A stretch of 64,000 bases of DNA from Streptomyces sp. P9-A4 (GTDB lineage Bacteria; Actinomycetota; Actinomycetes; Streptomycetales; Streptomycetaceae), in NCBI RefSeq assembly GCF_036634195.1, contig NZ_JAZIFY010000001.1:6024501-6088500 (forward strand), given 5' to 3'. The notes below the pieces were generated by a model, which was not told the DNA's origin, made no database searches, and saw nothing but the letters and a program-made list of their open reading frames with translations. The position numbers were made by a program, and so were the translations under genes. This document shows, piece by piece, positions 26,804 to 35,191 of the stretch. The stretch's first letter is position 1; each line of letters starts with the position of its first letter.

Positions 26804-28546
26804 ATGGCCAAGCAGAACGTGGCGGAACAGTTCGTCGACATCCTCGTGCGCGCGGGCGTCCGGCGCCTGTACGGCGTGGTCGGTGACAGCCTCAACCCGG
26901 TCGTCGACGCGATCCGCCGTACCCGCGACCTCGACTGGATCCAGGTGCGGCACGAGGAGGCCGCGGCCTTCGCCGCCGGCGCCGAGGCCCAGATCACCGG
27001 GGGCCTCGCCGCCTGCGCGGGCTCCTGCGGGCCGGGCAACCTGCACCTCATCAACGGCCTGTACGACGCCCACCGCTCGATGGCCCCGGTGCTGGCCCTC
27101 GCCTCGCACATCCCGTCCAGCGAGATCGGCCTCGGGTACTTCCAGGAGACCCACCCCGACCAGCTGTTCCGCGAGTGCAGCCACTACAGCGAACTCATCT
27201 CCAACCCGAAGCAGATGCCCCGGCTGCTCCACACCGCGATCCAGCACGCCGTAGGCCGGGGCGGCGTCAGCGTGGTCTCGCTGCCCGGTGACATCGCCTC
27301 CCAGCCGGCCCCGGAGACGGCGGCGGGAACCGCCCTCGTCACCACCCGGCCCACCGTCCGCCCGGGGGACGCCGAGATCGACGCGCTGGTGCGGATGATC
27401 GACGAGGCCGAGCGGGTGACCCTCTTCTGCGGCAGCGGCACGGCCGGGGCGCACGCCGAGGTCATGCAGTTCGCCGAGCGGGTCAAGGCCCCGGTCGGGC
27501 ACGCGCTGCGCGGCAAGGAGTGGATCCAGTACGACAACCCGTACGACGTCGGCATGAGCGGACTCCTCGGCTACGGCGCCGCCTACGAGGCCACCCACGA
27601 GTGCGATCTGCTGATCCTGCTCGGCACCGACTTCCCGTACAACGCCTTCCTGCCCGACGACGTGAAGATCGTGCAGGTGGACGTCCGGCCCGAGCGCCTC
27701 GGCCGCCGCTCCCGGCTCGACCTCGCCGTCTGGGGCGACGTCCGCGAGACCCTGCGCTGTGTCGCCCCGCGCGTCCGCGCCAAGACCGACCGCAAGTTCC
27801 TCGACAAGATGCTCAAGAAGCACGCCGACGCGCTCGAAGGCGTGGTCAAGGCGTACACCCGCAAGGTCGAGAAGCACGTCCCGATCCACCCCGAGTACGT
27901 CGCCTCGGTGATCGACGAACTCGCGGACGACGACGCCGTCTTCACCGTGGACACCGGAATGTGCAACGTCTGGGCGGCCCGCTACCTCAGCCCCAACGGG
28001 CGGCGCAGGATCATCGGCTCGTTCAGCCACGGCTCGATGGCCAACGCCCTGCCGCAGGCCATCGGCGCGCAGTTCACCGACCGGAACCGGCAGGTCGTCT
28101 CGCTCTCCGGCGACGGCGGCTTCTCCATGCTGATGGGCGACTTCCTCACCCTCGTGCAGTACGACCTGCCGGTGAAGGTCGTGGTGTTCGACAACTCCTC
28201 GCTCGGCATGGTCGAGCTGGAGATGCTGGTCTCCGGACTCCCCTCGTACGGGACGACCAACAAGAACCCGGACTTCGCGGCCATCGCCCGCGCCGCCGGG
28301 GCCTACGGCGTCCGCGTGGAGAAGCCCAGACAGCTCGCCGGCGCCCTCAGGGACGCCTTCAAGCACAAGGGCCCGGCCCTGGTCGACGTGGTCACCGACC
28401 CCAACGCGCTGTCCATCCCGCCGAAGATCAGTGCCGACATGGTGACCGGCTTCGCCCTCTCCGCCAGCAAGATGGTCCTGGACGGGGGAGTGGGCCGGAT
28501 GCTCCAGATGGCGCGCTCCAACCTGCGCAACGTGCCCCGACTCTGA
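26804..28546 (+). CDS. poxB: Pyruvate dehydrogenase (quinone)/pyruvate oxidase PoxB
   Basis: 580 residues; a TPP- and FAD-dependent enzyme converting pyruvate to acetate and CO2 and passing electrons to the quinone pool. The N-terminal pyrimidine-binding domain has RRLYGVVGDSLNPVVDAIRR and the catalytic Glu in QVRHEEAAAFAAG. The central domain is of the FAD type (about 185-330). The C-terminal pyrophosphate-binding domain has the GDGGFSMLMGDFLTL motif leading to VVVFDNSSLG. Length matches PoxB of E. coli (572). It lies directly behind the PP2C-like gene. The C-terminal membrane-binding peptide typical of E. coli PoxB is not obvious. Confidence 0.93.
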   Translation: MAKQNVAEQFVDILVRAGVRRLYGVVGDSLNPVVDAIRRTRDLDWIQVRHEEAAAFAAGAEAQITGGLAACAGSCGPGNLHLINGLYDAHRSMAPVLALASHIPSSEIGLGYFQETHPDQLFRECSHYSELISNPKQMPRLLHTAIQHAVGRGGVSVVSLPGDIASQPAPETAAGTALVTTRPTVRPGDAEIDALVRMIDEAERVTLFCGSGTAGAHAEVMQFAERVKAPVGHALRGKEWIQYDNPYDVGMSGLLGYGAAYEATHECDLLILLGTDFPYNAFLPDDVKIVQVDVRPERLGRRSRLDLAVWGDVRETLRCVAPRVRAKTDRKFLDKMLKKHADALEGVVKAYTRKVEKHVPIHPEYVASVIDELADDDAVFTVDTGMCNVWAARYLSPNGRRRIIGSFSHGSMANALPQAIGAQFTDRNRQVVSLSGDGGFSMLMGDFLTLVQYDLPVKVVVFDNSSLGMVELEMLVSGLPSYGTTNKNPDFAAIARAAGAYGVRVEKPRQLAGALRDAFKHKGPALVDVVTDPNALSIPPKISADMVTGFALSASKMVLDGGVGRMLQMARSNLRNVPRL

Positions 28547-28616
28547 GGGAATGCGGACGATTTGGCGGGGCATGCATCCCCGTGAGCCTGTTCGACGCGA
28601 TCTGTGGGTGGGGGTT

Positions 28617-29021
28617 ATGGCCGGGGAGGCACGACAGCCGACTCAACTTCTCAGAAAGGTGGGATGCGCGGATCTCACCGCGGTGCCGGAGGTGCGACAT
28701 GCCGTGCGTGAACTGCTGCGGAGATGGGGCGGACCGGGCGCCTCCGACGTCGCGGAACTGCTCACCAGCGAACTGGTGACCAACGCCCTGATCCACACCG
28801 AGCACGGGGCCGTCGTGACCGCGACGGTCGTGCCCGAGCAACTGAGGGTCGAGGTCAGGGACTTCGTCCCCGGACTCGCGCCGCCGCACGTACCGCCCGC
28901 CGACGACGGTACGCACGGCAGGGGACTCGTCCTCGTCGAGGCCCTGGCCGACTCCTGGGGCGTCGAGGACCACGGAGTGGGCAAGGTGGTGTGGTTCGAA
29001 CTGAACGGCGGGGCCGCCTGA
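28617..29021 (+). CDS. HATPase_c_2 ATP-binding protein, RsbW/anti-sigma-like
   Basis: 134 residues from the ATG at 28617; in-frame starts at 28551 and 28572 are possible. The fold is a stand-alone histidine-kinase-type ATPase: N-box ELVTNALIHT near residue 50 and G-box HGRGLVLVEALADSWGV near 100. Streptomyces encode dozens of such proteins, some acting as anti-sigma factor kinases and many with no known partner. No sigma factor or anti-anti-sigma gene adjoins it. Its stop codon lies in the loop of a strong terminator hairpin. Confidence 0.88.
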   Translation: MAGEARQPTQLLRKVGCADLTAVPEVRHAVRELLRRWGGPGASDVAELLTSELVTNALIHTEHGAVVTATVVPEQLRVEVRDFVPGLAPPHVPPADDGTHGRGLVLVEALADSWGVEDHGVGKVVWFELNGGAA

Positions 29022-29035
29022 GGGGCGGCCCCGCC
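29007..29035. terminator. Bidirectional terminator
   Basis: Perfect 12-bp stem GGCGGGGCCGCC (29007-29018) with GGCGGCCCCGCC (29024-29035); the TGA of the anti-sigma-like gene is in the loop. It separates this gene from the convergent DUF2637 gene. Confidence 0.8.
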
Positions 29036-29060
29036 GGTTCGGCGCGGACAGGAGCGGTGC

Positions 29061-30191
29061 TCAGCCGAACTGCTGCTCCAGATCCTTGAGCTTGCGCTCC
29101 AGGGAGTCGAGACGGGGCAGCGTCTGGGTGTCGTCCTCCGCCGTGAGGTCCACCGTCCGGGGGTCACCCGTCTGGACGTCACGGCTTCCGACGGCTTGGA
29201 GGGAGGGCCGGGGTCGAAGCGGCAGTTGCCCGGGATCCGCTATGGCGGGTTCCGCGACGGCGGCCTGGACGGCCGCCGTCGCGGAACCCGAACCGGCGCC
29301 CGAACCCGAGCCGCCGCCGGACCCCGCACCCGGGCCGGGACCGGCCGGGGCGTTGAGCGCCGCCACCTCGACCTGACGACCGTCCCCCCTGCCGAGCCCG
29401 AAGGACCGGTGCTGGCGGTTGATCGCCTTGAGCCGTGCCCGGTCCAGCTTGACCTGGTCACGCCGCCGGATGCGGTTCTGCTCCTTCTCCCGCCGGTCCT
29501 CGCGCACCTCGTCGACGGCCTCGTCCAGGGTCCGTACGCCTTCGAGCAGCATCAGCGACCAGGCGGCGAAGGTCTCCCTGGGTGCTCTCATCCACCGCAC
29601 GATCCGGATCTGCGGCAGCGGGCGGGGCACAAGGCCCTGCTCGCGCAGCGCGGCCCTGCGGGTCTGCTTGAGCGCCCGGTCGAAGAGGACCGCGGCCGAG
29701 AGCGACATGCCCGCGAAGAACTGCGGGGCCCCGTCGTGGCCGAGCCCGCGCGGTGCGTGCACCCAGTTGAACCAGGCCGCCGCGCCCGCGAACAGCCAGA
29801 CCAGCAGGCGCGAGCCGAGAGCCGCGTCGCCGTGGCTCGCCTCGCGGACCGCGAGCACCGAGCAGAACATCGCCGCGCCGTCGAGGCCGAACGGGACGAG
29901 ATACTCCCAGCCGCCGGTGAGGTTGAGGTTCTGCCGGCCGAAGCCGACGAGTCCGTGGAAGGAGAGCGCCGCGGCGACCGCGGCACAGCAGAAGAGGAGG
30001 ACGTAGGAAGCCGTGCCGTACACGGCCTCCTTGCGTCTGCGGCGCTCCTCGTTGCGTTCCCAGGAGTCCTCGGCCGCGGCCTGGTCACCGGCGCGCTTCC
30101 CGCGCGCGAGCACCGCCACCGCCGTCAGGACTCCGGCCACCATCACGCCGCCCGGAAGCAGCCAGTCCAGCGATATGTCGGTCAGTCTCAT
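29061..30191 (-). CDS. DUF2637 membrane protein
   Basis: 376 residues from the ATG at 30191, which has AAGGGA nine bases upstream. Five hydrophobic segments: LDWLLPGGVMVAGVLTAVAV, ASYVLLFCCAAVAAALSFHG, EYLVPFGLDGAAMFCSVLAV, SRLLVWLFAGAAAWFNWVHA and the FFAGMSLSAAVLF segment. This is the DUF2637 region (about 60-230), which is common in Streptomyces and related to plasmid-spread SpdB-like membrane proteins. A long charged, coiled-coil-prone cytoplasmic tail follows, with a Gly/Ser linker and a heptad-like end (LPRLDSLERKLKDLEQQFG). The function is unknown. It is followed upstream on the same strand by the FhuF-like gene, a pairing I believe recurs in Streptomyces. Confidence 0.85.
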   Translation of the reverse strand: MRLTDISLDWLLPGGVMVAGVLTAVAVLARGKRAGDQAAAEDSWERNEERRRRKEAVYGTASYVLLFCCAAVAAALSFHGLVGFGRQNLNLTGGWEYLVPFGLDGAAMFCSVLAVREASHGDAALGSRLLVWLFAGAAAWFNWVHAPRGLGHDGAPQFFAGMSLSAAVLFDRALKQTRRAALREQGLVPRPLPQIRIVRWMRAPRETFAAWSLMLLEGVRTLDEAVDEVREDRREKEQNRIRRRDQVKLDRARLKAINRQHRSFGLGRGDGRQVEVAALNAPAGPGPGAGSGGGSGSGAGSGSATAAVQAAVAEPAIADPGQLPLRPRPSLQAVGSRDVQTGDPRTVDLTAEDDTQTLPRLDSLERKLKDLEQQFG

Positions 30192-30356
30192 GCGGTGTCC
30201 CTTGCATCGCAGTAGGGCGTTTGGCGGCCCATACTGGCCGACCCCGTGGGGCGCACACGGTGTTTCCGGGCAAGAGCACGCCATTGGGGTCCCAGGGCAT
30301 ACGAATAGGTGCGATCTGGTCGAACGTTCATACAGGGGACGGGTTTTGGGTTCGAT

Positions 30357-30382
30357 TTACGCCACCCGTCCGGGTGGCGTAA
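30357..30382. terminator. Terminator of the FhuF-like gene
   Basis: Near-perfect hairpin TTACGCCACCCG-TC-CGGGTGGCGTAA lying 14 bases beyond the stop codon on the minus strand. Confidence 0.75.
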
Positions 30383-30395
30383 TCGTCCGGGAGCC

Positions 30396-31262
30396 TCAGG
30401 CCGTCGCGGACAGCCGGCGGACCCGCTCGGCGTCGCAGGTGCGCGGACAGGTGAGACAGGTGTCCTCGGGGCGCAGCGTGTAGAAGAAGCAGCAGGTCGC
30501 CCGGTCGCGCGTGGCGCGCGGGGCGCCGTCGGGACCTTCGGAGCCCGTCAGCTCGCGGAAGCCGGCGGAACCCGCGTACGGCTTGTACGGCTTGGCCGTG
30601 CCCGGCATGAGGAGGTCGAGCTCGGCCATCGCCCGCCCCTCCTCGGCGAGCAGGGCGCCGATGTACCAGAGGCCCTCGACGATCTCGTCCGTGGCCATGC
30701 CCCACAGGGCCCGGCGCCCGCGCCGCATCCGGGGGCCGAAGCCGTCGAGGACCGCCTCGAAGTGCTCGGCCAGCGAGGCGCGGACCTCGGCCCGCAGGGC
30801 GTCCTCGTCGGCGACCACCCGGGCGCCGGGCAGCGCCGCCGCGGGGTCGTCCGGGAGGCAGGCGAACTCCTCGACCCGGACCGCCAGCATGCCCAGGGCG
30901 CGCTGGAAGGACACGTTCCGCGCGGGCAGCCTGGGCACCCTGCGGTCCAGGAACCAGGGGGCGGTGACGAGCAGACAGGCGGGCCAGGCGTACCGGTGGA
31001 GTCCGAAGCTCGCGACCACGTCGGGACGGGCCCGGGCGCCGTGGTCGCGCAGCACCTGCGCGTCGTCCCAGGCGAGGAAGGCGTCGAGAGCGGGGCCGCC
31101 GGCCGCCAGCTCGTCCGCGCCGACCCAGCCCGCGCCGCCCGGGAGCGGCTCGCCCCCCGCGATTTCCTGTATGCGCAGGCCGGGGAAGACCTCGGCGAGC
31201 CGGGTGTAGGAGGCCGCGACGGGCGAGGGCGAGGGGGTGGGCAACAGGGCGGGGACGGTCAT
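30396..31262 (-). CDS. (2Fe-2S)-binding FhuF-like ferric siderophore reductase
   Basis: 288 residues. The C-terminus carries CCFFYTLRPEDTCLTCPRTC, the C-C-x10-C-x2-C cluster that binds a [2Fe-2S] centre in FhuF-type ferric-siderophore reductases. The N-terminal 230 residues have no other catalytic motif, matching that family. An iron box (31290-31308) lies about 28 bases before the start codon, so DmdR1/IdeR-type iron repression is expected. This supports a role in releasing iron from siderophores in the cytoplasm. No siderophore transporter is adjacent. Confidence 0.88.
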   Translation of the reverse strand: MTVPALLPTPSPSPVAASYTRLAEVFPGLRIQEIAGGEPLPGGAGWVGADELAAGGPALDAFLAWDDAQVLRDHGARARPDVVASFGLHRYAWPACLLVTAPWFLDRRVPRLPARNVSFQRALGMLAVRVEEFACLPDDPAAALPGARVVADEDALRAEVRASLAEHFEAVLDGFGPRMRRGRRALWGMATDEIVEGLWYIGALLAEEGRAMAELDLLMPGTAKPYKPYAGSAGFRELTGSEGPDGAPRATRDRATCCFFYTLRPEDTCLTCPRTCDAERVRRLSATA

Positions 31263-31289
31263 GGGGGACCACCGAATCGCGAGCGTTGG

Positions 31290-31308
31290 CAGGTTAGCCT
31301 TACCTTAT
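31290..31308. promoter_or_regulatory. Iron box (DmdR1/IdeR operator)
   Basis: CAGGTTAGCCTTACCTTAT; read on the minus strand ATAAGGTAAGGCTAACCTG. It matches the actinobacterial iron-box consensus TTAGGTTAGGCTAACCTAA at most positions and sits between promoter and start of the FhuF-like gene. Confidence 0.85.
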
Positions 31309-31456
31309 CCGATTCGGGGTGGCCTCTCACCACCGGAGACCCCCTCCCACCAGCGGGGCAGCCCTCGCGCCCGGGATGTCGGTCCGTTCGCCTATGGTGC
31401 ACAGAGGGCCCCGGCGACGCGAGCCGGGCCCGGCACGAGGCCGCAGGAGGACCCGG

Positions 31457-32290
31457 GTGGAGCAGGGCGCAGCGCGCGAGCGGGCGACGGAGAGGCCGTC
31501 CCCGCCCTTCGGTGACGCCGTGCGCGTACCGGAACAGGGCCGCGCGGCCGAAGCGGCGGAGCGCGCGGGCGCCCACGCGGAGCACGTACGGGGGGAGCAC
31601 CTCCAGGGCGAGCCGATCGAGTCCGCCCGTGGCCGCATACCGACCGTCGCCCTCGCCCCCGCGCCCCGCGTCGTACGTCACTCCGTGCGCGGCCAGATCC
31701 TCGACGCCCTCCGTACCGCCCTCGTCGACGGCGAGCTCGTCCCCGGCGAGGTGTACTCCGCCCCCGCCCTCGGCGAGCGCTTCGGCGTCTCGGCCACCCC
31801 CGTCCGCGAGGCCATGCAGCGCCTCGCCGTCGAAGGCGCCGTCGAGGTCGTGCCGAACCGCGGCTTCCGCGTCACCGAGCGCACCCCCCGGGAACTGGCC
31901 GAGCTCGCCGAGGTCCGCGCGCTCATCGAGGTCCCCGTCATGCTGCGGCTCGCCCGTACCGTCCCCGCCGCCCGCTGGGCCGCGCTCCGCCCGCTCGCCG
32001 AGGCGACCTCGACCGCCGCCGCCCGCGGCGACCGCGCCCACTACGCCGAGGCCGACCGCGCCTTCCACCGGGCCGTCCTCTCCCTCGCGGGGAACGAGCA
32101 GCTGCTCGCCGTCGCCGACGACCTCCACCGCCGCTCCCAGTGGCCCCTGATCAGCGCCCCCGCCCTCCGGCACGGGGTGCTCGTCGCCGACGCCGCCGAG
32201 CACACGGCCCTCCTGGACGCCCTGATCGCCCAGGACCTGACCGTGGTCCAGGAGCTGGTGCGGGAGCACTTCACCGGATCGGAGTGCTGA
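31457..32290 (+). CDS. GntR family regulator, FCD subfamily
   Basis: 277 residues from the GTG at 31457, which has AGGAGG eight bases upstream; the frame is open to 31319 but that part is low-complexity. Residues 1-65 are a basic, Arg/Glu-rich extension. The winged helix (about 70-135) includes VRGQILDALRTALVDGELVP and GVSATPVREAMQRLAVEGAV. The FCD effector domain follows (about 145-270) with ELAELAEVRALIEVPVMLRL and metal-binding type His residues in DRAFHRAVL and VVQELVREHF. FCD regulators usually sense organic acids. No obvious target operon is adjacent. Its promoter region is shared with the divergent FhuF-like gene. Confidence 0.88.
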   Translation: MEQGAARERATERPSPPFGDAVRVPEQGRAAEAAERAGAHAEHVRGEHLQGEPIESARGRIPTVALAPAPRVVRHSVRGQILDALRTALVDGELVPGEVYSAPALGERFGVSATPVREAMQRLAVEGAVEVVPNRGFRVTERTPRELAELAEVRALIEVPVMLRLARTVPAARWAALRPLAEATSTAAARGDRAHYAEADRAFHRAVLSLAGNEQLLAVADDLHRRSQWPLISAPALRHGVLVADAAEHTALLDALIAQDLTVVQELVREHFTGSEC

Positions 32291-32355
32291 GCGCCCCGGA
32301 CGACTAAGGTCATGGACGTCAGCCGCCCGTCATCGCGTCGCCCGTGAGGTGTCCC

Positions 32356-34044
32356 ATGCCGTCCGCGACCCCGTCCCCGGCATGGGACGGACGCCGACCC
32401 GTCACCGGTACGGAAGCCGAGGCCACGGCCCTGCTCGGCTGGCTCACCGATCCCGAGGCGCCCCGGCTGTGCCTCGTCACCGGCGCCCCCGGCAGCGGCA
32501 AGACGGCCCTGCTCGGCTGGCTCGCCCGGCACGGTCCGCGCGCCGGCCGGCCCCGCAGGCGTACGGCCCGGGTGCTCGTCCCCCTCGCCGGGCAGAGCGC
32601 GCTCGGCGCGACCTGGACGATCGCGGACCGGCTCGGCGTGGTGGCCAGATCCCCGGGCGACCTCGTGCACGCCCTCGCGACCAGCGAGGCCCGGCCCGCC
32701 GGCCGCGCCGTCCTGCTCCTCACGGACCTCCACGCCGCCGCCGAACCCGAGGCGCTCACCCGGCTGATCGCCGAACTCGCGGGGGTGGGACGGGTCCGGC
32801 TCGTGGTCGAGGCCCGCAGCGGCACCCCGGCCCCCACCGTCCTGCGCGCCGAGCGCCGGGCCGTCGTCGTGGACCTCGACGGCGCACCGGACCCCGACGG
32901 CGGTCCCGACGGCGTCGCGGACGCCCCCGCCGAGCCGGCCCGGCCGCTGCCCGACCTCTCCGACCCGGTCGCGGTCTGCGTGGCCGATCCGCTGCTCGTG
33001 ACCACCGCCTACCTCGCCGGAGCCGCCGCCGCGGGCCTGCCGGGCACGCTCGACGGTCCCGAAGCGCCCGCCCGGCCCGGCGAGAACGCGGCAGAGGACC
33101 ACGGCGGCCTCCGCGCCGCCTGGATGCGGGCCGGACAGTCGCTCTGCCGCGAACAGCCCCCGGCCGAGCGGGCGTCGGTGCTCCTCGCCGCACTCGGCGA
33201 CGGCGCGGACCCCCGACTGCGTCCCGCCCTCGCCGAGTTGGCGGAAGGTTCCCCCTGGCGGCTGCGATGGGCCCGCCACCGCGGTGACCTGACCCCGCCC
33301 TGGCCGGGCCCCGTCACCGTGCTCGGTGCGGCGGGCGGCCCCCTGGAGGGGACCCTGCTCGTCGGTGACCGCACCGGCGCCGTACGGCTGCTCCACGAGG
33401 CCGACGCGAGCCCCGCCGGGCGCCTCGCGCACACCGTCTCCGGCCGGGTCACGGCGCTCGCGCCCGCGCCCGACGGCACGGTGCTGCTCCTGGACGACCG
33501 GGGCAGGCTGCACACCGTACGGGGGACGGCGCCGCGCGCCCCCTATCTGGAGCGCCTCACGGAGGCCGTCTCGGCGACCCTGGCCCGCCACCCCGGCACG
33601 GCCCTCGCGGCCATCGGGGGCTCGGTGGTGGTGGGGGACCGGCTCGGCTCCGTACACGCCTTCGGGCTGCGGGGCCTGCACCAGGCGGCCTCGCACAGCG
33701 GCCGGGTGACGGCGGTGGCGGCGGTCGACTCCGAGACCCCGTTCGTCTGTTCCGGCGGCGCCGACGGGACGGTACGGCTCTGGACGCCGGGCCGTGACCC
33801 CCGCCCTGAGCCCCTCGCGGAGCGGCCCTCGCCGGTGGTCTCGGTCCACGCGACGCAGACCCCGCACGGCCCGCTCGTCGCCGCCGCCTGGGCCGACGGC
33901 CTCGTCGAACTGCGCCGCCCCGAGGGTGGCCGCACGCTCGCCTTCCGCCCGGGCCCCCCGGTCCGCGCGGTCGCCGTCACGGGCGCCGGCTCACTGCTGA
34001 TCGGCACCGACGAGAGCCTGGTGTGTCTGGTGCCCAGGAACTGA
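32356..34044 (+). CDS. P-loop NTPase and WD40/beta-propeller fusion protein
   Basis: 562 residues from the ATG at 32356 (GAGGTG upstream). The N-terminal half is an AAA/STAND-like P-loop domain with Walker A GAPGSGKTALLGWLARHG near residue 45 and a possible Walker B in GRAVLLLTDLHAA near 120. The C-terminal half (about 320-560) has repeated strands typical of a WD40 propeller, for instance SGGADGTVRLWTPG, LVGDRTGAVRLLHEAD and VVVGDRLGSVHAFGL. STAND-WD40 proteins usually act as signalling switches or scaffolds. No effector domain (protease, TIR) is visible, so function is unknown. Confidence 0.8.
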   Translation: MPSATPSPAWDGRRPVTGTEAEATALLGWLTDPEAPRLCLVTGAPGSGKTALLGWLARHGPRAGRPRRRTARVLVPLAGQSALGATWTIADRLGVVARSPGDLVHALATSEARPAGRAVLLLTDLHAAAEPEALTRLIAELAGVGRVRLVVEARSGTPAPTVLRAERRAVVVDLDGAPDPDGGPDGVADAPAEPARPLPDLSDPVAVCVADPLLVTTAYLAGAAAAGLPGTLDGPEAPARPGENAAEDHGGLRAAWMRAGQSLCREQPPAERASVLLAALGDGADPRLRPALAELAEGSPWRLRWARHRGDLTPPWPGPVTVLGAAGGPLEGTLLVGDRTGAVRLLHEADASPAGRLAHTVSGRVTALAPAPDGTVLLLDDRGRLHTVRGTAPRAPYLERLTEAVSATLARHPGTALAAIGGSVVVGDRLGSVHAFGLRGLHQAASHSGRVTAVAAVDSETPFVCSGGADGTVRLWTPGRDPRPEPLAERPSPVVSVHATQTPHGPLVAAAWADGLVELRRPEGGRTLAFRPGPPVRAVAVTGAGSLLIGTDESLVCLVPRN

Positions 34045-34114
34045 GCCGCTCCGGGGGTTCGTCAACGACCCCCGGAGTGGGGAATTCGTCAACGTCCCTC
34101 CGGAGCGGCCGAGT

Positions 34115-34915
34115 TCAGGCCGTCCTGGGTGTGAGCTGGCTCGCGAGCCAGGTCGGCACCCCGCCCAGCAGGCGGAAGAGGCGGCGGGCCTCGGCGCGCA
34201 GGCGGCCCGCCTCCGGTTCCGTCTCCGTGGTGGCGAGCGCGGTCAGGGCCGGGGCCGTACCGACGAGGAAGCCCAGCTCCTCCCGGATGCGCAGCGACTC
34301 CGCGAAACCGTGCCGGGCCTCCGCCAACTCCCCCTCCCGCAGGGCGAGTCCGGCGAGGTGCCGCCAGGTGGAGGAGAGCAGCAGCGAGTCCCCCTGCGCG
34401 ACCGCCCCGGCATGCGCCCTGCGGTACGCGGCGCGGGCCGCCTGCGGGGAGTCGCCGAGGTTCTGCGCGATGAGCCCGCGCCGCAGGTCGAGCAGCGGCC
34501 GGCCCTCGGCGGCGGGCGCGATCAGCGCCGCCGCACGGCCGAGCGCCATCCGCGCCTCGTCGGCCCGGTCGCGCACCCCGAGCAGCGTCGACGCGTAGGC
34601 GAGATAGCCGCGTTCGCAGGCCGCCGCCCCGCGTTCCTCGTCGGTGCGGGCCACCGCCTCGGCCGCCCGGAGCGCCTCCTCGGCGTCGGCCCAGCCCTTC
34701 TCGGTGTAGAGGCAGCGCTCGATGAGCAGCGCCGCCCGTTCGAGCGCGGCGGCCGGTTCGGAGGCGTGCGGGGCGAGCAGCGCCGCCGCGTCCGTCCAGC
34801 AGCCCCGGGAGCGGAGCCGCCATATGGCGGTCTCCACGGGAGTCTCCTTGCCGTAGGCGAGGGACGGATCTTCGCCGCCCCTTGATTCGGAACCAGACAT
34901 GGCGGTATCCGCCAC
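34115..34915 (-). CDS. Helical-repeat (TPR-like) protein
   Basis: 266 residues from a GTG at 34915 with GGAGG upstream; an ATG five codons later is possible. The sequence is Ala/Leu/Arg/Glu-rich helix pairs typical of tetratricopeptide folds: AEEALRAAEAVARTDEERGA, then the GYLAYASTLLGVRDRADEAR pair, SPQAARAAYRRAHAGAVAQG and ELAEARHGFAESLRIREELG. No catalytic motif or signal peptide. Convergent with the WD40 protein gene. It could be a protein-interaction scaffold; the partner is unknown. Confidence 0.7.
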   Translation of the reverse strand: MADTAMSGSESRGGEDPSLAYGKETPVETAIWRLRSRGCWTDAAALLAPHASEPAAALERAALLIERCLYTEKGWADAEEALRAAEAVARTDEERGAAACERGYLAYASTLLGVRDRADEARMALGRAAALIAPAAEGRPLLDLRRGLIAQNLGDSPQAARAAYRRAHAGAVAQGDSLLLSSTWRHLAGLALREGELAEARHGFAESLRIREELGFLVGTAPALTALATTETEPEAGRLRAEARRLFRLLGGVPTWLASQLTPRTA

Positions 34916-35100
34916 ATTGCCCTCCCCGAGCGCGCCATTGAGCTGTTGAGTGAGACCCGCATCTCAGCACGAAGGGGAGTACCTGGCCAAGGGGTCAGGT
35001 GAAAGAATTCACAAGAGTCCGATGGATCGGGGCGCCGCCCGGCCCGGGCTGCCCGACAGGGCGTCAGATCGCCGCCGGGCCCGTGATCAGGCCCCGGCGA

Positions 35101-35129
35101 GGCCCCCCGGCCGGTGCGGCCGAGGGGCC
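35101..35129. terminator. Terminator downstream of pucR
   Basis: GGCCCC-C-CGGCCG / GTG / CGGCCG-A-GGGGCC, a 12-bp stem with one mismatch, about 60 bases beyond the pucR stop on the minus strand. Confidence 0.6.
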
Positions 35130-35191
35130 CCCACCGGCCCGGACGTCACTCCACCGGACTCGCCCGAACGGGTGAAACGCGTACGGCCCGC

